64,000 bases of DNA from Chloroflexota bacterium (GTDB lineage: Bacteria > Chloroflexota > UBA11872), in NCBI GenBank assembly GCA_022824495.1, contig JAJDZU010000019.1, positions 25,869-89,868 of the forward strand, given 5' to 3'. This document shows, in pieces, positions 29,362-37,482 of this stretch; within the stretch, counting starts at the first letter, position 1, and every line of letters begins with the position of its first letter. A program made the position numbers and the translations under genes. The notes beneath the pieces are model-generated. The model ran no database searches, was not told where the DNA came from, and saw only the letters and a program-made list of their open reading frames with translations.

Positions 29362-29482
29362 GACCGCGCGTCCGCGTTCACTTCTTCACTTCGTCTCTTC
29401 TTTTCATGGCATCTGCGCCCATGACGCCAATCGCTCCCGGCTTCGGCTCCGGCACGCGGCCTCGCATGCCGACTGGCGGCGC

Positions 29483-30373
29483 ATGACCGTCCAACAGCCT
29501 CGGCCGCTGCGCGGCCAGGTGGCGCTCGTCGCCGGCGCTACCCGCGGCTGCGGGCGCGGCATTGCCGTTGAGCTTGGCGCCGCCGGCGCCACCGTCTACT
29601 GCACCGGCCGTACCACGCGTCAGCACCAGTCGCCCATGAAGCGGCCGGAAACGATTGAGGAAACGGCTGAACTGGTCGATGCCGCGGGCGGCTCGGGTAT
29701 CGCGGTGCAGGTCGATCACACCGAACCGGCGCAGGTCGAATCGCTCATTACCCGCATCCGAAACGAACAGGACGGCCGGCTCGACATCCTGGTCAATGAC
29801 ATCTGGGGCGGCGAGGACATCGTCGTCTGGGGTCGCCGCTTCTGGGAGCATTCGCTCGAGGATGGGTTGCTCCTGCTTCGGCAGGCAATCCACACCCACA
29901 TCATCACCAGCCACTTCGCCCTGCCGCTCATGCTCGAGTACGGCCAGGGCCTTGTGGTTGAAGTCACCGACGGCAATAAGCTGGGCTACCGGCGCCAGTT
30001 CTACTACGACCTGGTCAAGACCACGGCCATTCGTCTGGCGCTGGCCTTCGACCACGAGCTCCGCGAGCACAACGACCAAAACCGAATCACCGCGCTGGCC
30101 ATCACACCCGGCTTCCTGCGCTCCGAGTGGATGCTGGACCACTTCGGCGTCACCGAGGCGACCTGGCGCGACGCCATCGAGCAGGATGTGGACTTCGCCG
30201 TCTCCGAAACGCCCCGATTTCTCGGTCGGGTGGTCGCGGCGCTGGCCGCCGATCCCAAAGTCGGCCGCTACGCCGGCCAGGCGCTCACCAGCTGGGATAT
30301 GGCCAAGGTCTACCAGGTCGACGACGTGGACGGCCGGCGACCGGACTGGGGCGCATACACGCCGGTCAACTGA
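29483..30373 (+). CDS. Short-chain dehydrogenase/reductase
   Basis: ATG at 29483 starts the homologous region; the open frame extends back into 5S rRNA, which is spurious. 296 residues with VALVAGATRGCGRGIA (TGxxxGxG-type cofactor loop), NDIWGG in place of the usual NNAG, and the catalytic YYDLVKTTA (YxxxK). The NDxWGG variant and long C-terminus match the DHRS1-like group. It is followed 90 bases later by a YkgJ-type gene on the same strand. Substrate unknown. Confidence 0.85.
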   Translation: MTVQQPRPLRGQVALVAGATRGCGRGIAVELGAAGATVYCTGRTTRQHQSPMKRPETIEETAELVDAAGGSGIAVQVDHTEPAQVESLITRIRNEQDGRLDILVNDIWGGEDIVVWGRRFWEHSLEDGLLLLRQAIHTHIITSHFALPLMLEYGQGLVVEVTDGNKLGYRRQFYYDLVKTTAIRLALAFDHELREHNDQNRITALAITPGFLRSEWMLDHFGVTEATWRDAIEQDVDFAVSETPRFLGRVVAALAADPKVGRYAGQALTSWDMAKVYQVDDVDGRRPDWGAYTPVN

Positions 30374-30463
30374 GGTCGAGTCCCCCGCCGAGCCGAAAAC
30401 CAGTCGAATAAAGCACTGCGAAGTTGCCATACTTCTGGCGAGACCCAACCGGACGCACAGACC

Positions 30464-31219
30464 TTGGCCGAAAAGCCCTCCGCCGAAACCGTCGACTTGC
30501 ATGCCTTCTACTCACGCATGGCCGGGTCGGCTGACAGCCTCCCCGAGCTCTACGACGCCATGGAAGGCTGGTCCGAGGTCGTCGTCCGCGATAACCCGAT
30601 CCTCGAATGCCAGAAAGGCTGCGCCCGCTGCTGCATGCACCAGGTGCTCGCGGGCGAACAGGAATGGGCGCTCATCCACGACTGGATGCGCCGGAATCTG
30701 ACGAAGGAACAGCGTCTCACGATCTACAAGCGGGTCACCGACCAGATGGAGCAATACGGCAACCCGCTCAGCCGCTGGATCAAGATGCGCAACAAGCACC
30801 CCAGCGCCTTTGTCCGCGCCGTCGGCCAGGGCTTCCGCACCGAGGTGACCCGCTGTCCCATGTTGGGACCCGACAACCTCTGCCAGATCTATCCAGTCCG
30901 TCCGTTCGTCTGCCGAGCCTATGGACGATCGCGCATGCCCAGTGGCAACGCCATGATTTGCGAGGTATTCGCCGGCCGCTTCCGCCAGCAGGAGCGCACC
31001 ACCGCCGACATTCCGTTGGAGGACATGTCCATCATGTCCCCCAAGTACTTTGAACTCGGCGGTCGCCAGTCGGCGGATGACGGCCTCTACACCATTCTGG
31101 CCATTCACCTGCTGCGCAATCGCACGGCGTCTGGCGACTTGGCCAGGGAGCCAACCCCGCTCAGCACCGAAAAGACCTATCCGGTCGTCACCAAGAAGGA
31201 CTTCCCGGGCCGACGGTAG
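30464..31219 (+). CDS. YkgJ family cysteine-cluster protein
   Basis: 251 residues. Cys clusters CQKGCARCC (residues about 49-57), CPMLGPDNLC and RPFVCRAYG fit the YkgJ/Fe(2+)- or zinc-chelating CxxxCxxCC family. The start is a TTG at 30464, with no ATG nearby. The C-terminal 90 residues are longer than in minimal family members. Function in the family is largely unproven; metal binding is likely. Probably co-transcribed with the SDR. Confidence 0.8.
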   Translation: MAEKPSAETVDLHAFYSRMAGSADSLPELYDAMEGWSEVVVRDNPILECQKGCARCCMHQVLAGEQEWALIHDWMRRNLTKEQRLTIYKRVTDQMEQYGNPLSRWIKMRNKHPSAFVRAVGQGFRTEVTRCPMLGPDNLCQIYPVRPFVCRAYGRSRMPSGNAMICEVFAGRFRQQERTTADIPLEDMSIMSPKYFELGGRQSADDGLYTILAIHLLRNRTASGDLAREPTPLSTEKTYPVVTKKDFPGRR

Positions 31220-31329
31220 ACGGCTGTTCGACGCGGCCAACGCCCTGCGTTGCCGGCAAGCTGCATGGCCCGACGTACGGCCTTCTGATACCTAAGCGCC
31301 GTACCGCCGGCCGCTACATCGCGATCGCC

Positions 31330-32034
31330 CTAGAAACCGCGATTCGGGTCTTTGCGCGTAAGGCCCCGCGACTTCGCGTAGTCGTCCAGGTTGAAGCCCG
31401 GTTCCAGGTAGCTCAGCCGCGTGGCCTCCTCGCCTTCCAGGATCTTGTGCGCCGCCGCCGCCACCTTGTCGGCAATCTCCATGGGAATCGTGCACACGCC
31501 GTTCTCGTCGCCGTGCACCAGGTCGCCCGGGTTTACGTCCATGCCGTCGATCGCAACCGGAATCTGCGCGCGAATAATGCGATTGTTCGCGTGCGACGGC
31601 GCCAGTCCCCGCGCGAACGGCTTGATGCCGGCGCCTTTGACGCCCTCCAGGTCGCGCAGCGCCGCGTCCGTCACGATGCCGTCCGCGCCCAGCACGTGCG
31701 CCAGCGTGGCCATCCCGTCGCCCGCGTGCACCGAGTGTGTCGGATCATCGCCGAAGTCCTTGATCACCAGCACCACCGGGTTCGGCGTTTCGTCCACGGC
31801 TTCCCACATCTGGAACATGCCGTCCGGGCTCTTGGGCGCGTCCTCGCTCATCGTGTCGCCCAGCGCCGTGACGGCGTACCCCAGCATCACGCCCATGTCC
31901 GGGGCCAGGTAGCGGATGTTGGTGCCGGTGAATCCCAGCGTGTTGGGCCGGACGCCGAACGTCTCGATCGCGTTCAGAATCGTGGGCGTGTCGATCTCGC
32001 GAAGTTCGTCAAGCTGCGCCTGGGTCAGGGCCAC
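31330..32034 (-). CDS. RraA-family protein (HMG aldolase/oxaloacetate decarboxylase-like)
   Basis: 234 residues from GTG 32034, which has GGAGG five to six bases upstream. The fold signatures are DTPTILNAIE, GDGMATLAHVLGADGIVTD and AALRDLEGVKG: the G-x20-R-D pattern that binds Mg2+ and pyruvate-type substrates in 4-hydroxy-4-methyl-2-oxoglutarate aldolases. It lies 51 bases after the selenocysteine ArsC-like gene and is the third gene of an MDR-ArsC-RraA operon. Actual substrate unknown; not the RNase E inhibitor, which this lineage would not need. Confidence 0.85.
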   Translation of the reverse strand: MALTQAQLDELREIDTPTILNAIETFGVRPNTLGFTGTNIRYLAPDMGVMLGYAVTALGDTMSEDAPKSPDGMFQMWEAVDETPNPVVLVIKDFGDDPTHSVHAGDGMATLAHVLGADGIVTDAALRDLEGVKGAGIKPFARGLAPSHANNRIIRAQIPVAIDGMDVNPGDLVHGDENGVCTIPMEIADKVAAAAHKILEGEEATRLSYLEPGFNLDDYAKSRGLTRKDPNRGF

Positions 32035-32085
32035 GGCGACCTCCAGTAAAGAACTGCCAGAACGTGAGGATATCCGACAGCGGGC

Positions 32086-32442
32086 CTACGCTTCAGCGCC
32101 GGCGAGTTCCTCGTACGCGTCCGCGTCGAAACCGAATACCCGAACCTTCCCCGCGGCCAGCGTGGGACGCCGCACCAGGTTCTGGTTGTCCAGCATCAGC
32201 TCCAGCGCCTGCGCGTCGTCAATCGTGTCGCGCTCGATCCCCAGCTTTCGGAACGACGGACTGCGCGGGTTCATCACCTCTCGCAGCGAATGCGGTCCCG
32301 CGATTGCTCGAATATCGTCGGCAGTCAGCGGCTTCCGCGCATAGTCACGCGGCGCATATTCCAGGCCTGTCGCATTCAAGGCCGCACGGGCCTTTCGGCA
32401 ACTCGTTCAGGTGCTCTTGAAGTAGAACGTCGGCAGCGCCAT
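32086..32442 (-). CDS. ArsC/Spx-family selenoprotein (TGA read as selenocysteine, U12)
   Basis: ATG at 32442 follows a perfect AGGAGG and starts MALPTFYFKST, then TGA (32409-32407), then TSCRKARAALNATG and the standard ArsC body (KPLTADDIRAIAG, NPRSPSFRKLGI, NLVRRPTLAAGKVRVFGFD). Read through, the protein is 118 residues, exactly the family length, and U12-T-S-C15 falls on the redox CxxC/CxxCRKA motif. Without read-through only a 97-residue fragment starting at TTG 32379 would be called, lacking the active site. A SECIS-like hairpin follows the TGA. It begins 11 bases after the MDR stop. Role: thiol/selenol oxidoreductase, arsenate reductase or Spx-like; the substrate is not known. Confidence 0.88.
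32369..32406 (-). promoter_or_regulatory. Bacterial SECIS-like hairpin downstream of the TGA
   Basis: Reading the minus strand after the TGA, bases 5-9 (GTTGC) pair with 34-38 (GCGAC), and 13-18 (AAGGCC) pair perfectly with 24-29 (GGCCTT) to leave a CGTGC loop. The loop has G at its second position followed by U, starts 18 bases after the TGA, and the apical stem is 6 bp. All of these agree with the published bacterial SECIS rules (loop G in first two bases, 16-37 base spacing). Confidence 0.75.
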
Positions 32443-32453
32443 CAATATCCTCC

Positions 32454-33461
32454 TTACGCCTCGTCCCACTGCAGGATGATCGACAACCACCCCGCCGGGC
32501 CGCGTCTGATCATGTCATACAGGTCCGCGGCCTTTGTATACGGCTCGCGGTGCGAAATCAGCTGGTCGACCCTGAACTCGCCGCGCCCCATCGCATCCAG
32601 GATGTACTGCCGGTTGGCCGCCCGCGTCCACTGGAACATGTGATACGGCTCGCGCGGGTACATCGACTGGTACGTGCCGATCAGCGACAGTTCCTTGCGC
32701 AGCAGTTCCACCTGCAGGCCAATCTCCACGGTCCCCGGCGGGCTGCCCGTCATGGATATCGTTCCGCCGGCCGCCGCCGCCCGCATGCAGTCCGGCAGGA
32801 TCTTGGGCGTGCGCGTCACCATGAACACCACCCGCGCCCCGCCGCCTGTCAGGTCCTGAATCGCCGCCACGGCATCCTCGCGCTGCGCGTTGACCGTATG
32901 CGTCGCCCCCGACCGGCGAGCCAGCTCAAGCCGTTCGTCCAACAGATCGACCGCGACTACCGGGTACGCCCCGGCCATGCGCGCAAACTGCGTGACCATC
33001 TGCCCCAGCCCGCCCTGGCCAAAGACCGCCACCGAGTCCCCCAGCCCCGGTCGCGCCCGCCGGACCCCATGCAGCGCCACGTCCCCCAGCACCGCGAAGC
33101 TGGCATCGTCATCGCTGACGTCGTCGGGGACATGGCCCGCGTAGGCAGGCACGTCGTCGAGGTCGGGATCGATGGTGATCAAGCCGGCGCCCTGGTGCGG
33201 CAGACAGGTGAGAACTCGATCACCAACGGCGTAACCTTCGACATCCCGGCCAACCTCCGCCACCTGGCCAACCAGGGCATAGCCGGGATCGCGGCGTTCC
33301 GTCGCCGAGAGTTCCAGGATGTTCAATTCCGTCCCGGCGCTGATCAATGACCGGGTCGAGCGCACCAGGATCTGGTTGGGCGCCGGATCGGGAACCTCGA
33401 TGTCCTCGATCGCGACGGCGCCGCCTTCAAGAAACACGACCTGCGATGTAGTGGTTGGCAC
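32454..33461 (-). CDS. Medium-chain (MDR) alcohol dehydrogenase-like protein
   Basis: 335 residues from GTG 33461. The GroES-like N-terminal domain contains ISAGTELNILE and LVGQVAEVGRDVEGYAVGDRVL; the Rossmann domain has VAVFGQGGLGQMVTQFARMAGA with GxGxxG and VVAVDLLDERLELARRSGA for NAD(P). The usual zinc motif GHE and the structural Cys set are absent, so it is probably a zinc-independent reductase. Head of the MDR-ArsC-RraA operon; the next gene starts 11 bases on. Substrate unknown. Confidence 0.82.
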   Translation of the reverse strand: MPTTTSQVVFLEGGAVAIEDIEVPDPAPNQILVRSTRSLISAGTELNILELSATERRDPGYALVGQVAEVGRDVEGYAVGDRVLTCLPHQGAGLITIDPDLDDVPAYAGHVPDDVSDDDASFAVLGDVALHGVRRARPGLGDSVAVFGQGGLGQMVTQFARMAGAYPVVAVDLLDERLELARRSGATHTVNAQREDAVAAIQDLTGGGARVVFMVTRTPKILPDCMRAAAAGGTISMTGSPPGTVEIGLQVELLRKELSLIGTYQSMYPREPYHMFQWTRAANRQYILDAMGRGEFRVDQLISHREPYTKAADLYDMIRRGPAGWLSIILQWDEA

Positions 33462-33726
33462 GGGCAGCTCAACAGGGAGAAACCGCGCGCATCATGCCCC
33501 AGCCCGCGGCTCCCGCCCAAGCCCTGGGCTGGACGGTTCGGGTCTGCTGCCTGCGCAGCCGCGATAGCCGCTTGCGGTGTCGATACGCTGTGACGGACCT
33601 CCCCTCGTCCGGGAGCCGACGATTCGTACTCGCCCGGCAACCCGCTGGTGCGTGACGAAACCGTCAAACTCGCCGCGCGTTCGATACCATGCGCCAAACG
33701 ACTCGCGATTCTCGAGGGGACAGGTC

Positions 33727-33927
33727 ATGCCCGCTGATGAAACCCGAACGTCTAACGACGATTCGAGCCGGAGCGGCCCATTGGCCCGGCGGCGCCTGAT
33801 TCTGGCGGGTGGCGCTCTGGCCGCCGCCGTCGCGTTGGCCGCCTGCGGCGGCGACGATGGCGGCAAGGGCAGCCGCGACGACCCGTTCCCATACCAGGAC
33901 CCCCGCAGCCGCAACACCAGGCTCTAG
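33727..33927 (+). CDS. Small lipoprotein
   Basis: 66 residues. The N-terminus SRSGPLARRRLILAGGALAA is a signal with paired Arg and the lipobox LAAC; the mature part is only about 30 residues, Gly/Asp/Arg-rich. Probably real because it precedes the AKR gene by 35 bases on the same strand, but no family is recognised. The 265 bases upstream, between this gene and the divergent MDR gene, must contain both promoters; I cannot point to them. Confidence 0.55.
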   Translation: MPADETRTSNDDSSRSGPLARRRLILAGGALAAAVALAACGGDDGGKGSRDDPFPYQDPRSRNTRL

Positions 33928-33962
33928 CGGCGGGAATCCACGCCCCTTGTAGGACGACACCC

Positions 33963-34892
33963 ATGCAATACCGCATATTTGGACGAACCGGCTGGCGCGT
34001 CTCCGCCATCGGTCTTGGCTGCTGGGCGCTCGGCGGGCAGTGGGGGCCCGTTCCCGAGTCGGACGCCATTGCCACTGTGCATGCCGCCATCGAGTCCGGC
34101 ATCAATCTCTTCGACACCGCCGACTCCTACGGACCCCGCCGCAGCGAGGAAGTCCTCGGCAAGGCCCTCGCCGGCGGCCGCCGTCCGCACGTCTTCGTCG
34201 CCACCAAGGTCGGCAACCTGGCCCGACCCGACGGCCACTCCTTCAGTTACACAACGCCCGAACACATCTACGCTTGTTGCGACGCCAGCCTGCACCGCCT
34301 GCAAACCGACTACATCGACCTCTACCAGTGCCACATCCGCGAGCACCCGCGCCACGACGTCTTCCTGGAAGCCTTCGAGCGCCTGCTTGAAGCCGGCAAG
34401 ATCCGCGCCTACGGCACCTCCTCGTTCATTCCGAGCGAGATCGAGTACTTCGACACCCACGGCCGCTGCCACGTCGCCCAGATTCCTTACAGCGTGCTGG
34501 AGCGCACCTACGAAGCCGACGCCCTGCCGCTCTGCCTTGAGCGCAACATCGGCGTCCTCATCCGCGGCCCTTTGGCCCAGGGCGTGCTCGCCGGCAAGTT
34601 CGCGCCCGACCACCAGTTCGACGACCCCACCCGCTCCGGCTGGAACACTGGCGACGCGCGTCAGCGCTTCCTGGAGCGCGCCGCCGCCGCCGAAGCCCTG
34701 CGCCCAATGTCCGGCGAAGGTCGCAGCATGGCCCAGATCGCCCTCGCCTTCGCCATCGCCCACCCCGCCAACACCTGCGCCATCCCCGGCGCACGCTCGC
34801 CCGAGCAAGCCCGCGCCAACGCCGCTGCGGCGGACCTGACCCTCACCGACGACGAACTCGCCACCCTCCGAGCCATCGCCCCGCCCGCCTAG
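33963..34892 (+). CDS. Aldo/keto reductase
   Basis: 309 residues, (alpha/beta)8 barrel. The catalytic tetrad is visible: D51 (NLFDTAD), Y56 (SYGPRRSE), K82 (VATKVG) and the His in DLYQCHIREH. The NADPH-binding end is IPGARSPEQARANAAA. Start GLGCWALGGQWG shows the oxidoreductase subclass close to YajO/general stress protein 69-like enzymes. Substrate unknown. A degraded piece of a similar gene lies at 37384. Confidence 0.88.
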   Translation: MQYRIFGRTGWRVSAIGLGCWALGGQWGPVPESDAIATVHAAIESGINLFDTADSYGPRRSEEVLGKALAGGRRPHVFVATKVGNLARPDGHSFSYTTPEHIYACCDASLHRLQTDYIDLYQCHIREHPRHDVFLEAFERLLEAGKIRAYGTSSFIPSEIEYFDTHGRCHVAQIPYSVLERTYEADALPLCLERNIGVLIRGPLAQGVLAGKFAPDHQFDDPTRSGWNTGDARQRFLERAAAAEALRPMSGEGRSMAQIALAFAIAHPANTCAIPGARSPEQARANAAAADLTLTDDELATLRAIAPPA

Positions 34893-34920
34893 GCGAAACC
34901 CTTCCACAATCCGCGTCGTC

Positions 34921-35000
34921 CTCGAAGCCGCGGCCGCTCTTGCTCCCTCTCCCCGTGGGAGAGGGTTGGGGTGAGGGTCTTCCGGGCAACCATCAGGGGG
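34921..35000 (+). repeat. Dispersed palindromic repeat, family A (copy A1)
   Basis: CCCTCTCCC (34945-34953) and GGGAGAGGG (34957-34965) form a 9-bp stem, followed by TTGGGGTGAGGGTCTTCCGG and GGGCAACC. Upstream GAAGCCGCGGCCGCTCTT is shared with the copy at 49334. At least nine related copies occur in the window. Confidence 0.85.
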
Positions 35001-35033
35001 TTCCGAGAAGTCCTCCTGGAAGACTGAGCGGGC

Positions 35034-35663
35034 TCAACCCTCCGCGGGTTCGATCTCCCAATAGTCCCGCCCGGCCACGGCTCCGCGCCGAAACGGATTG
35101 CTCGTGGCCGAACCGGCGAATTCGCGATCCACGTAACGCGACCTCCGCCCGTCGTCCCGCTCCGGTCGAATCCCCAGCCGCAACGTCGAGATCATGCGCG
35201 GCTCTACCCTTCTGGCCTCGATGTAGAACCGGTTCGGGTCGAACTGCCGCCCTGTCCACTCCGCCACCGTCAGGTCCAGCGACCGGCACAACAGCGTCTG
35301 CCCCGCGCACAGCCGCCGCTCCGGTCGCCGCGATCGGCCATCCGGCGCCGGGTTCAACCGGTACATCGCATCCAGCGCCGCCTTCGGCGATACGTCGTCC
35401 ACGACCGGCGCACCCGCCTTGATCAGCACAGCCTCCGGCCCAGTCCCGCAGCTCACGTTCAGCGACGCCCCCGCCCGCGAGTGGTACATGTAAATCGTCC
35501 CCGGCGGCATCCACATCGGCTCACGGCTCGGCGTGCGCCCCAGGTAGGCGTGGCTCGCCGGGTCGTCCAGGCCGTACGCCTCCGCCTCCACGATTCGAAC
35601 GCCCAGCCACAGCCCGTCCAGCCGTCGCCGTAGCACGCACCCAATCAGCTCGCGCGCCACCAC
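35034..35663 (-). CDS. DNA-3-methyladenine glycosylase, Mpg (AAG) family
   Basis: 209 residues from the GTG at 35663. Key blocks: VEAEAY (catalytic Glu and base-stacking Tyr of AAG), DDPASHAYLGRTPSREPMW with the His, and ASLNVSCGTGPEAVLIKAG (conserved Asn). In-frame sequence immediately upstream continues the family N-terminus (LDLSFYQRPVDVVAREL), with an in-frame stop farther up but no ATG, GTG or TTG before it; a CTG or other rare start near 35700 may be used. The enzyme excises alkylated purines. The usual YG-mHxCLN block is altered (YMYHSRAGASLN). Confidence 0.82.
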   Translation of the reverse strand: MVARELIGCVLRRRLDGLWLGVRIVEAEAYGLDDPASHAYLGRTPSREPMWMPPGTIYMYHSRAGASLNVSCGTGPEAVLIKAGAPVVDDVSPKAALDAMYRLNPAPDGRSRRPERRLCAGQTLLCRSLDLTVAEWTGRQFDPNRFYIEARRVEPRMISTLRLGIRPERDDGRRSRYVDREFAGSATSNPFRRGAVAGRDYWEIEPAEG

Positions 35664-35785
35664 GTCGACCGGTCGCTGGTAGAAACTCAGATCAAGCAGC
35701 GGACGGCAACCAACAAACGGGCCGCCGATGTTACGGGGCTACGTAACTCGCCTCCCGCCAAGCCGATCCAAGATCGCCAGGCCGT

Positions 35786-36238
35786 TTACCAGTCCGTCCG
35801 CCCGCCCTGCGGAACCTCGCGCCCCTCATCCAGGTCCAGCCGGTCATAGTGCCGCCGGATATCCGTCCGGTGGCCCTGCCCGCATTCCTCCAGGAACTCC
35901 CTGAACCTCGGCCAGTCCCAGGTCGAGCCCTCGCGCGGCTCGTCCGTGGCCATCTCCCGGTTGAAGTCGTCAATCTCCTCCGCCGTGCGCGGCTGCATGT
36001 GCTCCTGCACCCAGGCCAGCACCTCCTCGTCCGTGGCACGGGTGCGCAGCGACTCGATAAACGCATCGGTCTCGATCCTCAGGAAATCGCACATGCGCTC
36101 GGTGCGTCCCCAGCGGACCACGTACTCGCCCATCGTGCCCGCCAGGTCGGCTCGCCCCTTATCGATCGAGCGCGGCAGGAACCCAATCCCGCCCAGCTTC
36201 TCGTAGCCGCTCCGGGGCACGTCCTTCGTCAGGTCCAT
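35786..36238 (-). CDS. DUF5069 domain protein
   Basis: ATG at 36238 is chosen because the family starts MDLTKD-PRSGYEKLGGI; the frame extending to 36334 has no homology. 150 residues with LGGIGFLPRSIDKGRADLAGT, GRTERMCDFLRIETDAFIE and the acidic C-terminus. The family is common in Chloroflexota and Planctomycetota, has no proven function, and appears soluble. A Gly-rich GGGGGTGGA precedes the start. Confidence 0.75.
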   Translation of the reverse strand: MDLTKDVPRSGYEKLGGIGFLPRSIDKGRADLAGTMGEYVVRWGRTERMCDFLRIETDAFIESLRTRATDEEVLAWVQEHMQPRTAEEIDDFNREMATDEPREGSTWDWPRFREFLEECGQGHRTDIRRHYDRLDLDEGREVPQGGRTDW

Positions 36239-36414
36239 CAAGCATCCACCCCCAAGGCCAATTCCGGCACCGTAGCACGGGCCGGAATCTGTCGTTGAAG
36301 CGCCTGGGAACACTTTCGCTCGGGTTCGCTCCACCGTGACCAGACGTTCTTAGGGCTGCCAGACCCGCGCACGCTCCCCATGAGATCGGACCAAAGGCGA
36401 TTTGATCCCATCAA

Positions 36415-36732
36415 CTATCGAACGGCGTTCACCTCGAGTTGCACACCCTCGTGCTGCTGAATGCGACTGATGACCTCTAATAGATTGCGAGCCTGGGGGT
36501 TGCCGGACGGCCCGAACATGCGCATCAGGCTTTTGGGCGACTTGCCGGTGAGGGAGCCAAGCTCCTCGAACCCGACGGTCGCGTTGATGTAGTCACGCAG
36601 GACGATCTTGCCCGCATCGAGATTCCCGGCAAGCAGGCACTCCACGCCTTCCTTGAGCAACTCTTCTCTGAAGTCCGGGTCGCGCTCGGCGCGGGTCTGC
36701 ACCGTCTCCTTGAATTCGCGGGTGAGCGGCAT
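36415..36732 (-). CDS. Antitoxin of a HigBA/RelE-type module (HTH)
   Basis: 105 residues with PLTREFKETVQTRAERDPDF, a helix-turn-helix region (FEELGSLTGKSPKSLMRMFG) and a C-terminal IQQHEGVQLEV segment. This matches the DNA-binding antidote proteins that follow Gp49/HigB toxins. AGGAGGTG overlaps the toxin stop just upstream, so translation is coupled. It should bind the toxin and repress the operon. Confidence 0.75.
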   Translation of the reverse strand: MPLTREFKETVQTRAERDPDFREELLKEGVECLLAGNLDAGKIVLRDYINATVGFEELGSLTGKSPKSLMRMFGPSGNPQARNLLEVISRIQQHEGVQLEVNAVR

Positions 36733-36735
36733 CTA

Positions 36736-37074
36736 TCACACCTCCTGCTGCTTGCGATTCTTGTACTCCCGCCAGAGTTCACGAGCCTTCTCGATGTCCC
36801 GTTGCTGACGCACCTTCGTTCCGCCGCCCAGAAGAACAATCAGGGTGTCACCGTCCCTGCCGAAGTAGACCCTGTAGCCCGGACCGACGTTTATGCGGCA
36901 CTCCAGCACCCCTCGACCAACGCCTCTGACATTGGACAGATTTCCAGCTTCCATTCGGGCCAGAACCGTCCGCACTCTGGCTGCTGACCCGGCGTCAAGA
37001 CCGTCGAACCAGCGACCGAACGGGCTGCGTCCCCGATAGTCGACGAATTCTCTGATCTCGAGCATCTGCGTCAT
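36736..37074 (-). CDS. RelE/ParE-superfamily (HigB/Gp49-like) toxin
   Basis: 112 residues: LEIREFVDYRGRSPFGRWFDGL, VRTVLARMEAGNL, GVGRGVLECRINVGPGYRVYFG and IVLLGGGTKVRQQRDIEKAR, the phage Gp49/HigB addiction-killer pattern with the toxin gene first. These are ribosome-dependent mRNA interferases. Three bases separate it from the antitoxin gene. An inverted repeat covers the start codon region. Confidence 0.8.
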   Translation of the reverse strand: MTQMLEIREFVDYRGRSPFGRWFDGLDAGSAARVRTVLARMEAGNLSNVRGVGRGVLECRINVGPGYRVYFGRDGDTLIVLLGGGTKVRQQRDIEKARELWREYKNRKQQEV

Positions 37075-37093
37075 GGTGACATATTAGTTACCA
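37074..37093. promoter_or_regulatory. Inverted repeat at the toxin-antitoxin promoter
   Basis: TGGTGAC (37074-37080) and GTTACCA (37087-37093) are inverted with one mismatch around ATATTA. It lies immediately before the toxin start and includes an AT-rich TAATAT on the minus strand, fitting a combined -10/operator bound by the antitoxin. Confidence 0.45.
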
Positions 37094-37300
37094 ATGTGCA
37101 ATGCTCCCCGCAGGCGGTGGATGCAGACGGGTCACCCCGGGCCATTCCTGCAGCCCGGACAGGCATCGACAGCGGCTGCATTGGCCGATTCACCGCCCTC
37201 GAAACAGCTAGTACCACTCCCACCGCCAGGCACGCCGCGGCGGAATGGCCGATCAAAGCAGACGAGGATCAATGAGTAAGGCTCACGTACCTCGCAAAGG

Positions 37301-37374
37301 GTGGAGACGGGGGACTCGAACCCCCAAAACCCCCGCCTGGCAAAGGCGATGATCTACCAACTGAGCCACGTGAC
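37301..37374 (-). pseudogene. tRNA-Ala(TGC) remnant
   Basis: The minus-strand sequence follows the intact tRNA-Ala at 39752-39827 through the D arm (GTGGCTCAGTTGGTAGA), anticodon stem and T arm (GGTTCGAGTCC), but the 5' acceptor strand is changed (AAGTCACG for GGGGACG), the D-stem is broken (GATC for GAGC), position 37 is C, and a C is lost before the 3' acceptor strand. It cannot fold as a normal tRNA. Confidence 0.75.
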
Positions 37375-37383
37375 TTGCCGCCG

Positions 37384-37467
37384 TGCCTTGACCGCAACAT
37401 CGGCGTTTTGGTCCGTAGTCCACTGGCTCAGGACGTGATCGCCGGCAAGTTCGCCCGAGATCTTTGA
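37384..37467 (+). pseudogene. Fragment of an aldo/keto reductase gene
   Basis: In frame it reads CLDRNIGVLVRSPLAQDVIA then GKFARD and a stop, aligning with CLERNIGVLIRGPLAQGVLA-GKFAPD of the intact AKR at 33963. Only about 27 codons remain, without start or active site. It sits ten bases from the tRNA-Ala remnant, so both are debris of rearrangement. Confidence 0.75.
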
Positions 37468-37482
37468 AGACTCCGGATGCAA

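Noticed and set aside
29228..29482. N-terminal extension of the SDR into 5S rRNA
   Set aside because: The extension is the translated 5S gene; homology begins at ATG 29483.
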